From the NCBI GenBank assembly GCA_019058445.1, contig JAHPZA010000006.1:1132943-1196942 (forward strand): a DNA stretch of 64,000 nucleotides. Direction: 5' to 3'. Below, in pieces: positions 44,924 through 54,407 of the stretch. The stretch comes from Promethearchaeota archaeon (GTDB taxonomy: Archaea > Asgardarchaeota > Lokiarchaeia > Sigyniarchaeales > SOKP01). How positions within the stretch are numbered: position 1 is the first letter of the stretch; each line of letters begins with the position of its first letter. The position numbers were made by a program, and so were the translations under genes. The notes beneath the pieces were generated by a model, which did not search any database, was not told the DNA's origin, and worked only from the letters and a program-made list of their open reading frames with translations.

Positions 44924-45613
44924 TTAAATCAATTTTATTTCATTATTTCCATATTTTTTAAAGTATTTTTCAATATTTTTAGCAATTTCTATACCTGGTT
45001 TAATTCTTTGATAAGCTAGGGGTAATAATTCTAAAGCATTACTCATCGCGTAGAATTGAACATTAGTTTCACTGATAGCCTGTTCGACACTTTTTCCATC
45101 ATCCCTCTTTTCATTTCTATCTGTTAATCCTATTACGGCAATAATATTAACTTTTAATGATTGCAAATTTTCAATTGCTTCAATTATAGAGCCTCCAGTA
45201 GTAAGCGTATCTTCAAGAACTATGATTTTGCCCTTCGGAAATCCCAAATAATATTTATCTTTGGGATCACCATGTTGCTTCGGTTTTGCTCTTCCCATTG
45301 ATAAATTATATACTCCTTTACCATAATCGGCTTGATTTTTAGCCCATTTGTACTGAGTGATTATACCCAATTTTGTTGCCCCCTCTGGTATGCCATAAAA
45401 ACAATCTGGGTTAAGGCCTAAACTTTCAACGAAAGATATAACATAATCGGTTAATTTATCGAGTAAAAATACATCTTCGGATATATTTCTCCAGTTCACA
45501 TACCAGGATGATAATCTACCAGATCTTAATTTCAATGGTTCTTTAAAAAAACCAATAATATCATTTTCGATGATTAAGTTATAAAATAACTCTTTTTTTT
45601 GTTCCCAACTCAT
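44924..45613 (-). CDS. pyrE: Orotate phosphoribosyltransferase
   Basis: Makes OMP from orotate and PRPP in pyrimidine synthesis. The 229-residue type I phosphoribosyltransferase has the PRPP-binding motif KIIVLEDTLTTGGS at about 135-148. Its N-terminal GFFKEPLKLRSGRLSSWYVNWR corresponds to the OPRT hood (F..PL.L.SG..S.YYV). The loop VYNLSMGRAKPKQHGDPKDK is the flexible catalytic loop region. The last third (VIGLTDRNEKR, then YAMSNALELL) is also typical. OMP decarboxylase is not adjacent. Stand-alone gene converging with the GINS-like gene. Confidence 0.87.
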   Translation of the reverse strand: MSWEQKKELFYNLIIENDIIGFFKEPLKLRSGRLSSWYVNWRNISEDVFLLDKLTDYVISFVESLGLNPDCFYGIPEGATKLGIITQYKWAKNQADYGKGVYNLSMGRAKPKQHGDPKDKYYLGFPKGKIIVLEDTLTTGGSIIEAIENLQSLKVNIIAVIGLTDRNEKRDDGKSVEQAISETNVQFYAMSNALELLPLAYQRIKPGIEIAKNIEKYFKKYGNNEIKLI

Positions 45614-45748
45614 ATGAAATTTAATTTTCCTTTTAATCTAAAACTATTTTATTAAATAACTAATAGTATTGTAGCTTATTTGAAATGCCTATAAGCAAGG
45701 GTTTTATTCATAACCAAAATTAATATATAAAAAAGACCTAAAAAAGTT

Positions 45749-46267
45749 TTACTCCTTAAGTGTGAGATATTCTTTTCTTGCTTTTGCATATTCTTCGCCG
45801 CTAATTTTTCCCGCCAAAAATTGATTTTCTTTATCTCGCATTATACTTCTTTTTTTGGCAAGTTCCTTTCTTCTTTCAGCTTTTTGAAAATTATTTGAAA
45901 TAGATTGAGCAATATCTGTAATATTTTTATTTTTATTCTTAAGTAAATTTTCCAAATATGGTTTTATTGGTCTTGCCATTTCTATGTTCTTTTTAGAAAG
46001 TTCCTCAATACGTTTAAGGGCTAGTATGATTTCATCTTGATCATCACCCTCTAATACAGAGATTAATCGAGGTATAGCCACATCCTTCAGAATTTCATCA
46101 AGATATGCCGAAATTTCCTTTTCTACTTTATTGTCTCCATAGGTTCCAAGCTGTTTATCTCTAATATATTCAATAAACACAAGAGGTAATTCTACAGGCC
46201 AATCTTGCATTTTCTCCTTGCCAATTAGCTGGACGATTCCACCATCTTTTTTTTGAAATATTCTCAT
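45749..46267 (-). CDS. Unknown helical protein translationally coupled to topoisomerase VI A
   Basis: From the ATG at 46267 the protein has 172 residues (MRIFQKKDGGIVQLI...). After a short beta start, it is all-helical with a HEAT-like pair (IPRLISVLEGDDQDEIILALKRIEELS). It ends in a basic coiled helix (KAERRKELAKKRSIMRD) and a short acidic tail (AKARKEYLTLKE). No family recognised. The start is fixed by a strong GGAGGT at 46275-46280, seven bases before the ATG; the in-frame GTG at 46276 overlaps that site and is rejected. The site itself overlaps the Top6A stop region, so the gene is the third of a Top6B-Top6A-X operon and its product may assist topoisomerase VI. Confidence 0.75.
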   Translation of the reverse strand: MRIFQKKDGGIVQLIGKEKMQDWPVELPLVFIEYIRDKQLGTYGDNKVEKEISAYLDEILKDVAIPRLISVLEGDDQDEIILALKRIEELSKKNIEMARPIKPYLENLLKNKNKNITDIAQSISNNFQKAERRKELAKKRSIMRDKENQFLAGKISGEEYAKARKEYLTLKE

Positions 46268-46274
46268 CTTATAC

Positions 46275-46280
46275 ACCTCC
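46275..46280 (-). promoter_or_regulatory. Strong Shine-Dalgarno site deciding the downstream start
   Basis: GGAGGT on the minus strand, seven bases before the ATG at 46267 and touching the Top6A stop codon. It is one of the few full anti-16S matches in the window and argues for the ATG over the upstream GTG. Confidence 0.75.
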
Positions 46281-47467
46281 TATATCCAATCCCCTGTTGA
46301 AAGTTTCTCTGGAAGGTATTTTTCCGTTAAAAATTCAAATCCATGGGTGGAGAATGCCTGAATTTCTGCTTTTATTTTTAATTTAAGAGCAAGATTTAGA
46401 TCATCACGCCATTCCTTATTTTGTTTTACAAAATCTTCATTAAGTATGTCTTTTGTTCTTTTGATATCTACTTTCGTCATGGGAAGTCTGACTTCATTTG
46501 GAATGTTATAAGCGTCTAAATCTCTTGTCAGTACTCCTAATAGCTTGATATTTGGCGTAGCAAGAAAAGGAGATTCATAACTCAGTCTCTTTGACCCGCG
46601 TAAATAAATCGAATGAATATAATGCCCATATGGGTCGCTATCAACTAAGCTAAAGACTGGGAGATTTAATTCTTTCGAAAGGCGTTTTAAGAACATCCGA
46701 ACTGCAACATTTCCCACACCCTGTGCAGTTAACAAGATACAAGGATATTTCCGCCAAAATCTTGCCTCTGCTAACCTCATCATAGCCGCATCCTTTTCAA
46801 TTACTAAAATAAACTCTGCATCTGATTCCAAGATTTCAATATTATCAAGCATAGGTGAAATTGTCCATCCGCCACTTCCCAAACCTTCAAGATCGATAAT
46901 ATCATTCCTATCTCTAATTCTAAGTCTTCCTACACAAGTGCCTTTTGGTGCAGCCACAATATGGGTTGAATTTCTTGTGGTATAGAGCATTGAAGCAACA
47001 TCTTCGATACTTTTATCGCTATTTTTCTGATCAGTAAATAATTTAACATCGGTATAGAAAATCTCACGCTTAGTAGCATGAATATCTTTAACTAACAACT
47101 CATCAACAATTTCAAGCACTCTCATAAGTCTAGTAATATCTGCAACACTCGTGAGAGAATGAAATTGTTTTTCCATAATTTGTCTGCCAAGTAATAACAA
47201 ATCATTATCTTCATCCCAAATAATGTTAGAACTTGATCGAGAGGGTAATTCAATTGTAGGTCTTCCAGATGACAAAATTTTGGCGATTACACCATCAACC
47301 ATCTTGTAAATCCTGTTTAAAGTTTCCTTTTTGTTTAAATCATCAATTTTTATTGTATCATCTGGAAGATTAATATCTTTTTTTTCAGTTCCTTTTGCTA
47401 AATACTCTTGAAGTAACGTCTTGGTTGCTTTAAAATCCCATTTTTGATCTGTTTTTTTTTTAGCCAT
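46280..47467 (-). CDS. top6A: DNA topoisomerase VI subunit A (Spo11-like)
   Basis: The DNA-cleaving subunit of the type IIB topoisomerase, which relaxes and decatenates DNA. From the ATG at 47467 it has 395 residues. The catalytic Tyr is Y138 in REIFYTDVKLF, in the winged-helix domain. The Toprim metal ligands are Glu224 (LVIEKD) and Asp276/Asp278 (SLVDSDPYGHYI). RMLYTTRNS-type and GGWTISP wording is typical. An ATG at 47497 would overlap Top6B, while the ATG at 47467 has GAGGT upstream at good spacing, so I use the latter. It lies 14 bases after Top6B. Normal length (usual 360-400). Confidence 0.97.
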   Translation of the reverse strand: MAKKKTDQKWDFKATKTLLQEYLAKGTEKKDINLPDDTIKIDDLNKKETLNRIYKMVDGVIAKILSSGRPTIELPSRSSSNIIWDEDNDLLLLGRQIMEKQFHSLTSVADITRLMRVLEIVDELLVKDIHATKREIFYTDVKLFTDQKNSDKSIEDVASMLYTTRNSTHIVAAPKGTCVGRLRIRDRNDIIDLEGLGSGGWTISPMLDNIEILESDAEFILVIEKDAAMMRLAEARFWRKYPCILLTAQGVGNVAVRMFLKRLSKELNLPVFSLVDSDPYGHYIHSIYLRGSKRLSYESPFLATPNIKLLGVLTRDLDAYNIPNEVRLPMTKVDIKRTKDILNEDFVKQNKEWRDDLNLALKLKIKAEIQAFSTHGFEFLTEKYLPEKLSTGDWI

Positions 47468-47481
47468 AATTTTTACCTCTA

Positions 47482-50400
47482 TTATTTTAATTTCCAATGT
47501 TTTTTGCCCATTTTCACATCAACTACAACTTTTCCCTTACGTTCTAATTCTTTTAATTTGATCTGCAAGAACCTTGCATCCATCATATCTTTAATTCTCA
47601 ATTTGAAAATGAGATGTTTAATAGTTTGCCAATCATCTGTCAATGCTCCTATCAAACTATCAGTGGTAATCACCGGTAAATGGGTTTGTATTGGCTTAGG
47701 TGGTGTAAAAGAAGCTTTAGGTTTAGGTTTAGGAGGTGCTTTTTCTTTTATAGCTTGCATTCTTGCTTTTGCAGCTTTTAATTTTTTAGGCTCTAGTGCA
47801 ATAGGTTGTACTAATTCAACTTTTTCAGGTTTCTCTTCTTTAACAATTGGTTTTTCAACTCCTTTAAGATGATCTTGAATCTTCTTAATTATTTCAGTTT
47901 TTTTAATTTTCGATGGAATTTTTATATTATTTTCATCACAATATGCTCTTAATTTTTTTACAGTCCATTGAGTGAGAGTTTCAGTGTCGAGCATTTCCTT
48001 CTTGACGGGAATCTCTTTAGGTTTCTGAGTGATTTTTGTGGGTGTCTCTTTTTCTATGATACGTTCTTTCTCTTCTACTTTTTCCTCTTTTATTATTGGT
48101 CTCTCCTTAGGAGGTTCAAGAACTTGAACTTCAGGTTTTACTGGTAACGGTTCTTGGGGAATGGTAGGTATTTTTTTAACGCCTATCGCTTCCCTCATCA
48201 AAGTCTGGAGCTCTTTCTCATCAAGTTGACTTTTATAGATACTCTCTCCTTGATAAGCTATATTATACACACTTTTAACAAACTTTGGAATATATTTTTC
48301 AATTAAACTTGCTCTTTTTTCACTTTTACGTTGAGTTGCTTTTCGATTGATATATACTCTTAATCTACGTCCTATTGCTTCTAAACAAAATTTAATTTCC
48401 TTAATTAAACTTTCGTCATCGGCTAAAGCATTTTTAGACTGAGATTTAAACATTAAGTGAACAAATGGACCTGAAACGTTAACTAATAATTTTATTGGTC
48501 CTTTAGGTAAATTATTATCATAGGTATCTAATTTATAATTTTTCCAATTAACTGATTGAACTGCTTTGGTTATAGCACAATCAGCACTATCCCTTAATTT
48601 GGGAGTTCTATTTACAAATCGAGATAAAACATCCCTAGAACGTTTTGGGACTTCGATCCGATTTGAATATGCTAACACTGCTTCAACTACATAAGCCAAT
48701 CCTTTTCCACTTGTAGGATCTCTTGTTTCAGCTGAAATAAAATCATCATCTTTGGTATAATTTTCTACAAAGTATTCGAATACCATATTATAAGTCTCTT
48801 TTGTTTCAGCTTCTTCTTTTTCAATAAAATTAATTATTGATTGTGTTAATTGGTCTGATTCTATACTGGTGTCTTTAATATCAACGTTTTTCAAAATTTG
48901 AGAATTGACATCGATAACTTCTTCTACATCAACAGAAATCTCGTTTAAAATTTCTTCACTAGCATTTGAATCTTCTTGGATTATTACTTCTTTTTTTTCA
49001 CTAAGCAAAATATCAAATATTTTCTTGATATCATCAGTTGGTGTATCGTAGTCATCTAAATTTTCTGAAACTCGCAAACCTAAATCTTTTATTAAAGTAT
49101 TTTCTAATATGGTATCTCCAACTGGTATGGCAGTATCAGTAGGTGGTGCCATATACTTTATTGATTTGAAAGCAAGAAACAATGAATTAAATTGATCGTT
49201 AGTTAATTCTGCAGGCTTTACTTTGGAGAGTTGAACTTGATTAATTAAATCTTCGAATTCAGTTCTATTTTTCAGTTTTTTTAATTCATTCAACCCATCC
49301 TGATTATTTTTCAATAAAATTTCGATGTTTTGTTTTAATTTATCCTTATCTTTCCTATTTTTATCGATTTCACTTAATAATTTCCTTATTTCATTCTGAA
49401 TTGATTTTTCGTCTTTTTTTGTCTCAGCTTTATCAATCTGGTCGTTATGTTTTTTTATTTTTTTGTTTATTTTCTCTCTATTTTTTATTAATTGATTATA
49501 TTTTGAAATTAAATCCCAATATTGATTTTTTAAATCATCAGAGACTATTTCATAAATTATCAATTTATCTCTCGGCTTTTGAGATCTTCCATAAACTCTC
49601 TTTTCAAACTGAAGGAAATAAAATGTATCACTGTTTTTTCCTGGGATAGTAGCAAATCCCGTACTAAGAATAAGAAGTTTAAGTTTATCTTGTAAATCTC
49701 TTTCAGCTAAATCAATAATTTCTTTTGCTGTTTTAGAGCTTACTCTTACAAAGTTTTCTTTTAAAAATGAGCTTATTGTAAGATTATTGGTTTTAATTAA
49801 TAAATCTTGAAGATCACCAATATTAGTGGAAGATGGATGGGGTAATGCATATTTAGGTTCTAAAGGAAATGAAGAAACTTTTCTTGGATAAATATGTTCC
49901 TCGTTATAAGGATCTATAAAAATGATAGTGATATGGGGGTTCATTAAAGCCGTTTCCTTTATATATGTATCGACATATCCCCGAATATATTTCACATTCA
50001 AGTAATGTAGTTTTATATAAGTCCCGTGAAGAAACGGACAATCAACTTCAGTCGGAGTAATGAAATATTTTTTTTCATTTTTAGAAGTAGTGGAAAATTC
50101 TGAAACGGTGGCATATACATTTTCCACTGATTTTGAGACGGCAACAATTGGTTTTCCCGTAGTGTTTTGTGAATCACTAAAAGCACTAGGGGCCCCGAAA
50201 CCTTGAGAACCTCTGGTTTGTTTTAATTGCATGCTTTTACTGGAAGCTAGATATTTTCCAAATTTTCGTAAGTCTACTTTTGACATCCCAGTTCCATTAT
50301 CAAAAATTTCAAAAGTATAACTCATCACGTTCTTTTGACTTAATTCTGAAGTCAAAAATGAAGCTGCTTCGGTTTCGCCTATTCGCATAATTACAATAGG

Positions 50401-50928
50401 TTCGTCATCAATAATGGATTCTACAGGTTTAATAATTTCTTCCATATCAACAATAATTTTCTTAACTTCCTCTTCTACCTCAATTTCAGACTTATCAGTT
50501 ATCTCTCCAGACTTAGCTGGTTCTTCTTCTTTCTCTACCTCAAATTCTGTCACTTCAGTTTCGCTAGGTTCTGTTTTTTCAGTTTCACTAGGTTCTAAAC
50601 CAAATTCTTTCATTAAAGTCTGCTTTGCCTCATCATCTAAAGGTTTAAATGTGGTCTTGTCTTCGGATTCTTTTTGAAGAATAGAGAGATTTTCTAAGGA
50701 TAATTCTTGGTCTAATGTGAATCTAAGTTTTGAATTTGGGTTTTGAATCTCTTCCCATTGAAAGGTTTCAATAGCGTCAAGTGCATTGTCTAAAAATTCT
50801 GCCACGTACTGTTGGTGTTTCCAATAGCCAAATTCAAAACCAACTAATTGAGTACGCTTGCGCATAAATTCCGCTATAGTCCCTTGCTTAATCGTCGATT
50901 TTTCATCTCGAGAGGTAATGGTAAACAC
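47482..50928 (-). CDS. top6B: DNA topoisomerase VI subunit B, strongly enlarged
   Basis: The ATPase subunit of topoisomerase VI. The GHKL fold is clear: N-box with N48 in EFLDNALDA, G1 box DNGTGMS (about 210-216) and G2 box RGSQGFGAPSAF (239-250). Usual Top6B has about 500-650 residues; this one has 1148. The excess is a 120-residue acidic, Glu/Ser-rich insert between N and G1 boxes (about 85-185), a Lys/Glu coiled-coil insert (about 465-565), an acidic segment near 640-720, and a C-terminal extension (about 925-1148). The extension holds Pro/Lys linkers, a SAP-like helix pair (TVKKLRAYCDENNIKIPSKI) and a winged-helix-like end. The start is GTG at 50928; a TATA-like box lies about 60 bases upstream. 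The frame is intact throughout. Confidence 0.95.
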   Translation of the reverse strand: MFTITSRDEKSTIKQGTIAEFMRKRTQLVGFEFGYWKHQQYVAEFLDNALDAIETFQWEEIQNPNSKLRFTLDQELSLENLSILQKESEDKTTFKPLDDEAKQTLMKEFGLEPSETEKTEPSETEVTEFEVEKEEEPAKSGEITDKSEIEVEEEVKKIIVDMEEIIKPVESIIDDEPIVIMRIGETEAASFLTSELSQKNVMSYTFEIFDNGTGMSKVDLRKFGKYLASSKSMQLKQTRGSQGFGAPSAFSDSQNTTGKPIVAVSKSVENVYATVSEFSTTSKNEKKYFITPTEVDCPFLHGTYIKLHYLNVKYIRGYVDTYIKETALMNPHITIIFIDPYNEEHIYPRKVSSFPLEPKYALPHPSSTNIGDLQDLLIKTNNLTISSFLKENFVRVSSKTAKEIIDLAERDLQDKLKLLILSTGFATIPGKNSDTFYFLQFEKRVYGRSQKPRDKLIIYEIVSDDLKNQYWDLISKYNQLIKNREKINKKIKKHNDQIDKAETKKDEKSIQNEIRKLLSEIDKNRKDKDKLKQNIEILLKNNQDGLNELKKLKNRTEFEDLINQVQLSKVKPAELTNDQFNSLFLAFKSIKYMAPPTDTAIPVGDTILENTLIKDLGLRVSENLDDYDTPTDDIKKIFDILLSEKKEVIIQEDSNASEEILNEISVDVEEVIDVNSQILKNVDIKDTSIESDQLTQSIINFIEKEEAETKETYNMVFEYFVENYTKDDDFISAETRDPTSGKGLAYVVEAVLAYSNRIEVPKRSRDVLSRFVNRTPKLRDSADCAITKAVQSVNWKNYKLDTYDNNLPKGPIKLLVNVSGPFVHLMFKSQSKNALADDESLIKEIKFCLEAIGRRLRVYINRKATQRKSEKRASLIEKYIPKFVKSVYNIAYQGESIYKSQLDEKELQTLMREAIGVKKIPTIPQEPLPVKPEVQVLEPPKERPIIKEEKVEEKERIIEKETPTKITQKPKEIPVKKEMLDTETLTQWTVKKLRAYCDENNIKIPSKIKKTEIIKKIQDHLKGVEKPIVKEEKPEKVELVQPIALEPKKLKAAKARMQAIKEKAPPKPKPKASFTPPKPIQTHLPVITTDSLIGALTDDWQTIKHLIFKLRIKDMMDARFLQIKLKELERKGKVVVDVKMGKKHWKLK

Positions 50929-50983
50929 TCTTTTTTTTAATTTTCTTAATAATCAAAATCTTTATGCTAACTATAATATGTGC

Positions 50984-51000
50984 ATTTTTATATATAAATA
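50984..51000 (-). promoter_or_regulatory. Candidate TATA box of the Top6B-Top6A operon
   Basis: On the minus strand TATTTATATATAAAAAT lies 56-72 bases before the GTG at 50928. This spacing would give a leader of about 30-35 bases. Confidence 0.4.
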
Positions 51001-51179
51001 AGAAGATATTTACTAAGACCTATAATTGTAACATAATCTCTAATATGTCTAAGTTCAAATTCCTTCTTTTTACTTCAATTCTTAGAGAAACTGATTTATT
51101 ATTTAAAGTTTTTCACCTAAAGAAAAAGTTTAAAAGAATCTAAAATAAAAATGAATCTATAACTGATTTACACTTAAAT

Positions 51180-52460
51180 TTATAACTTTCCTTTTAATCT
51201 GTAATTTTCTAAAGCAATATCTAAAATTCTTGAAGCAACATATCGCTTTGAATGTAACTCTACATGAGTTATGTGTTTTTCTTTATCTATAATATACACT
51301 TCATTATCTTTACTCACAAAACCAATGTCTTCTCTACCTACATCATTGGCAACAATCAAATCTGCGTCGGAGCGTTTCAGACGGTCATACGCTCTATCAA
51401 TTAACTGACTTCGTGAGACATTTGTTTCCGCCTTAAAGGCCACAATAAATACCTTATGATTCTTTTTTCTCGCTTCATCAATTATTTTAGGGGTTAGTCT
51501 CATGTTAACTTGCAGGGTTTTCACATCATCAGAGGAAATTTTTCCCTCAATACAATCTGTTGGGGAATAATCGCTTATTGCCGCTGCACATATGAAAAAG
51601 TCATAATCATTGTAACCTAACTCATCTTTAATTTTTTTTATAAAATCATCTGTTGAAACCACATTAACTGTGTCTAAATAATCTGGAATCTTAACTAAAC
51701 AATTACCAGCGACTAATAAGACTTCTGCTCCTCTTGCTACTGCTTCTTTTGCAATTTCAATACCCATCCTCCCTGAGGAGTTATTTGAAACAAATCTTAT
51801 CTCATCAATATATTCTCTAGTGGGTCCTGCAGTGATAAGAATGCGCTTTCCTTCTAAATCTTTTTTCGAAATAAGTAAATCGATTACGCGATCAATAATA
51901 TCATCAATTTTGGCGATTTTTGCCTTTCCTTCTGAAATTCTAGGTCCTAAGATATCAACACCGTATTTTTTCAGTTTATTAATGTTTTCATGAAATATTT
52001 CGTGCTTCATCATACTTTCATGAGCTGCTGGTACCACAACAATTGGAATAGATGACCCAAAAGCTGTCGACACTATTGTAGTTACGGGAGTATCATCAAT
52101 ACCATTGGCAATTTTTGAAATTGTATTCGCGGTTGATGGACAGACGAGAATTAAATCTGCTTTTCCTATTTCTTTTGGACGTTCTCCCGCCAAATATACA
52201 TGTTCTACAGCACCTGTTAATTTAGTGATAACTGGATTCCCCGTAGCCCAGTGCATTAATGCGGGTGTTATTAATTCAGTTGCAGCTTTGGTCATTACCG
52301 CAATAACTTCGGCCCCAAGGCGCATTAGTTCGCGAGCTACTATTGGCGCAGAAATTACTGCAACAGAACCAGACAAGCACATACATATTGTTTTTCCTCT
52401 GAGAATTCTTCCCTTGCTCTCAATAATATCCTTGGATGGATGTTTATATGACATATTCAT
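51180..52460 (-). CDS. coaBC: Bifunctional CoaBC (PPC decarboxylase / PPC synthetase)
   Basis: Joins cysteine to 4'-phosphopantothenate and decarboxylates the product in coenzyme A synthesis. The N-terminal flavoprotein half (CoaC) has CLSGSVAVISAP, the catalytic His in AVEHVYLAGE, the Asn motif PSTANTISKIANGIDDTPVTT and PAAHESMM. The C-terminal half (CoaB) starts near 190 with KRILITAGPTREYIDEIRFVSNNSSGRMG, followed by the FICAAAISDYSP and KAETN loops. The archaeal fused form has about 400 residues, and this one has 426. The starts at 52460 and 52454 are both possible. Single gene, divergent from the LysX gene. Confidence 0.96.
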   Translation of the reverse strand: MNMSYKHPSKDIIESKGRILRGKTICMCLSGSVAVISAPIVARELMRLGAEVIAVMTKAATELITPALMHWATGNPVITKLTGAVEHVYLAGERPKEIGKADLILVCPSTANTISKIANGIDDTPVTTIVSTAFGSSIPIVVVPAAHESMMKHEIFHENINKLKKYGVDILGPRISEGKAKIAKIDDIIDRVIDLLISKKDLEGKRILITAGPTREYIDEIRFVSNNSSGRMGIEIAKEAVARGAEVLLVAGNCLVKIPDYLDTVNVVSTDDFIKKIKDELGYNDYDFFICAAAISDYSPTDCIEGKISSDDVKTLQVNMRLTPKIIDEARKKNHKVFIVAFKAETNVSRSQLIDRAYDRLKRSDADLIVANDVGREDIGFVSKDNEVYIIDKEKHITHVELHSKRYVASRILDIALENYRLKGKL

Positions 52461-52667
52461 CTGCTATTTTGTGTAATTCATTTATTTGATATTCTATGTT
52501 AAAGTTAAATCTAACGTTATAAAAATTTTTGCTAAGGTTGTTTTAAAAGTTTAAAAAAAAGAGCTAAAAATTTTTTATCTTTAGGTTAAATCTATTTATA
52601 TTTTAGAAAAACCTTTAATAAATTATTATTCTTAAATTCATTATCTTTACAGATTTAAACCAAACAG

Positions 52668-53552
52668 TTGTTTAATTTGAAAATTGGAATAATTTTTAAT
52701 AGAATAACATGGGAAATTAAACAGTTAATTAGTGAGATGGAAAAAAATCAAGTTAGTTATAAATTAGTAAACAATCAAAAAATTTACTTTAAATTGACTA
52801 ATGAAAAAGATTTAGATGATAATTTTGATGTAATTTTAGAGAGATCTCTTTCCTATTTAAGAGGATTATATTCTTGCGCAATATTAGAGTCAAAAGGCTA
52901 TAAAGTAATTAATAATTTTGATTGTTTAAATTTAAGCGGCAATAAATTATTAACTAGCTTAAAGTTAATGGAACAAAATATACCTACCCCCCAAACGTGC
53001 ATTGCTTTTAAAAAAGAATCAGCATTAAACGCAATTGAGGCTACTATCAATTATCCGGCTGTTATAAAACCAATAGTTGGTTCTTGGGGGAGGCTTGTAG
53101 CAAGATTAGATGATCATAGCTCTGCAACTAGTAATTTAGAATCTCGGGAGGAGTTAGGGAATATTTTGCAAAAGATTTATTATCTTCAAAAATATATTCC
53201 TACAGAAGAGGAGAATGACCTAAAATCCCCAACAGATTTAAGAGTGTTTGTAGTTGGAGATAAATGTGTGGCCGCTATGGGTCGTTTTCATACGGATAAA
53301 GACTTTAGAAGTAATATCGCTATTGGAGGAAGAGCGGAATCAATTGAAATTACAAACGAATTGAAAGATTTAAGCCTAAAAGCTTCAAAAGCGGTTAAAG
53401 GAGAAATTGTAGGAGTAGATTTAATGGATGATGCGGGAACATTAAAAGTAATTGAAGTAAACGGAACACCTCAATTTAAAGGAGTCGCTACTGCTACAAA
53501 TATTAATGTCGCAGCAGAAATTATAGCTTATCTAATGGATAATTATATTTGA
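52668..53552 (+). CDS. lysX: LysX/ArgX: amino-group-carrier protein ligase (ATP-grasp)
   Basis: An ATP-grasp enzyme that attaches 2-aminoadipate or glutamate to the C-terminal Glu of the carrier protein LysW, the first protected step of lysine or arginine synthesis. It has about 290 residues. The pattern of LysX is visible: KIGIIFNRITWE at the start, ERSLSYLRGLYSCAILESKG, then LSGNKLLTSLKLMEQNIPTP, KPIVGSWGR, and the C-terminal metal site GVDLMDD...VIEVNGTPQF. The start is TTG at 52668 or, more likely by alignment, TTG at 52677. Whether it serves lysine, arginine or both depends on residues I cannot resolve by eye. First gene of a lysX-lysZ-lysK operon. Confidence 0.92.
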   Translation: MFNLKIGIIFNRITWEIKQLISEMEKNQVSYKLVNNQKIYFKLTNEKDLDDNFDVILERSLSYLRGLYSCAILESKGYKVINNFDCLNLSGNKLLTSLKLMEQNIPTPQTCIAFKKESALNAIEATINYPAVIKPIVGSWGRLVARLDDHSSATSNLESREELGNILQKIYYLQKYIPTEEENDLKSPTDLRVFVVGDKCVAAMGRFHTDKDFRSNIAIGGRAESIEITNELKDLSLKASKAVKGEIVGVDLMDDAGTLKVIEVNGTPQFKGVATATNINVAAEIIAYLMDNYI

Positions 53553-53570
53553 AAAAAAAATTATTTATAT

Positions 53571-54407
53571 ATGTTAGAAATGCTTGTAGTAATTAAAATT
53601 GGAGGAGCTTTAATCGCAAAAAATTTTGAAAATGTAATTCAAGATATTCGCAATATTTACTCGAATTACAGTGAGAAATATTCATTGGTTTTAATTCATG
53701 GTGGAGGACCTCAAATAAACGAGACCCTAAAAAAAATGAATAAAGAACCAAAATATTTTCAAACACCTTCTGGATTTACGACGAGATATACTGATCAAGA
53801 AGCGATAGAAGCAGCTATAATGTCTTTAGGAGGGATTAATAATAAGCGTTTAGTCGAAGCGCTCCAAAAATGTAATATAAATGCATTTGGATTTTCCGGA
53901 ATTGATGGCATTGTAATTGAAGCGGAGAGAAAGGATAAAATATTAGTCCTAATAAATGGAAAAAGAATTATGAAGAGAGGAGAATATTCCGGAAAGGTAA
54001 TCAAGGTTTCTACACCTATTATTGATTTTTTATTACAAAATAAGTATTTGCCAATAATCGGATCTCTAGCCAAAAGTAAAGAGGGAGAAATTGTAAATGT
54101 AGACGGAGATCGAGCGGCTAGCTTCATAGCTCAAGCGTTAAAAGCGGATATTCTAATTAGTTTAACGGATGTTAAGGGGATTTATAGAGATTTTAATGAT
54201 AAAAATACGATAATTAAAACCATCAATACTGTACAGTTAGAGGGGCTTTTAGATAATTTAGAGGGAGGTATGAAAAAGAAAGCATTTGCTGCATTAGAAG
54301 CTTTAAAACTGGGGGTAAAAAAGGTGATTATTTACTCCGGTTTAACAGAAACGCCGATATTTGATGCATTAGAAAATAATTTAGGAACTGTGATAACTAA
54401 TGAATAA
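53571..54407 (+). CDS. lysZ: LysZ-type kinase ([LysW]-aminoadipate/glutamate kinase)
   Basis: Phosphorylates the carrier-bound substrate; belongs to the acetylglutamate-kinase family. Its 278 residues include VVIKIGGALIAKN (ATP site), LIHGGGPQINETL, and SGFTTRYTD, which is characteristic of the LysW-dependent form rather than free N-acetylglutamate kinase. LVNVDGDRAA-type wording (IVNVDGDRAASFIAQALKA) and GGMKKKAFAALEAL follow near the end. It lies 18 bases after lysX and overlaps lysK by 8. The start may be the ATG at 53571 or the ATG at 53580. Confidence 0.93.
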   Translation: MLEMLVVIKIGGALIAKNFENVIQDIRNIYSNYSEKYSLVLIHGGGPQINETLKKMNKEPKYFQTPSGFTTRYTDQEAIEAAIMSLGGINNKRLVEALQKCNINAFGFSGIDGIVIEAERKDKILVLINGKRIMKRGEYSGKVIKVSTPIIDFLLQNKYLPIIGSLAKSKEGEIVNVDGDRAASFIAQALKADILISLTDVKGIYRDFNDKNTIIKTINTVQLEGLLDNLEGGMKKKAFAALEALKLGVKKVIIYSGLTETPIFDALENNLGTVITNE

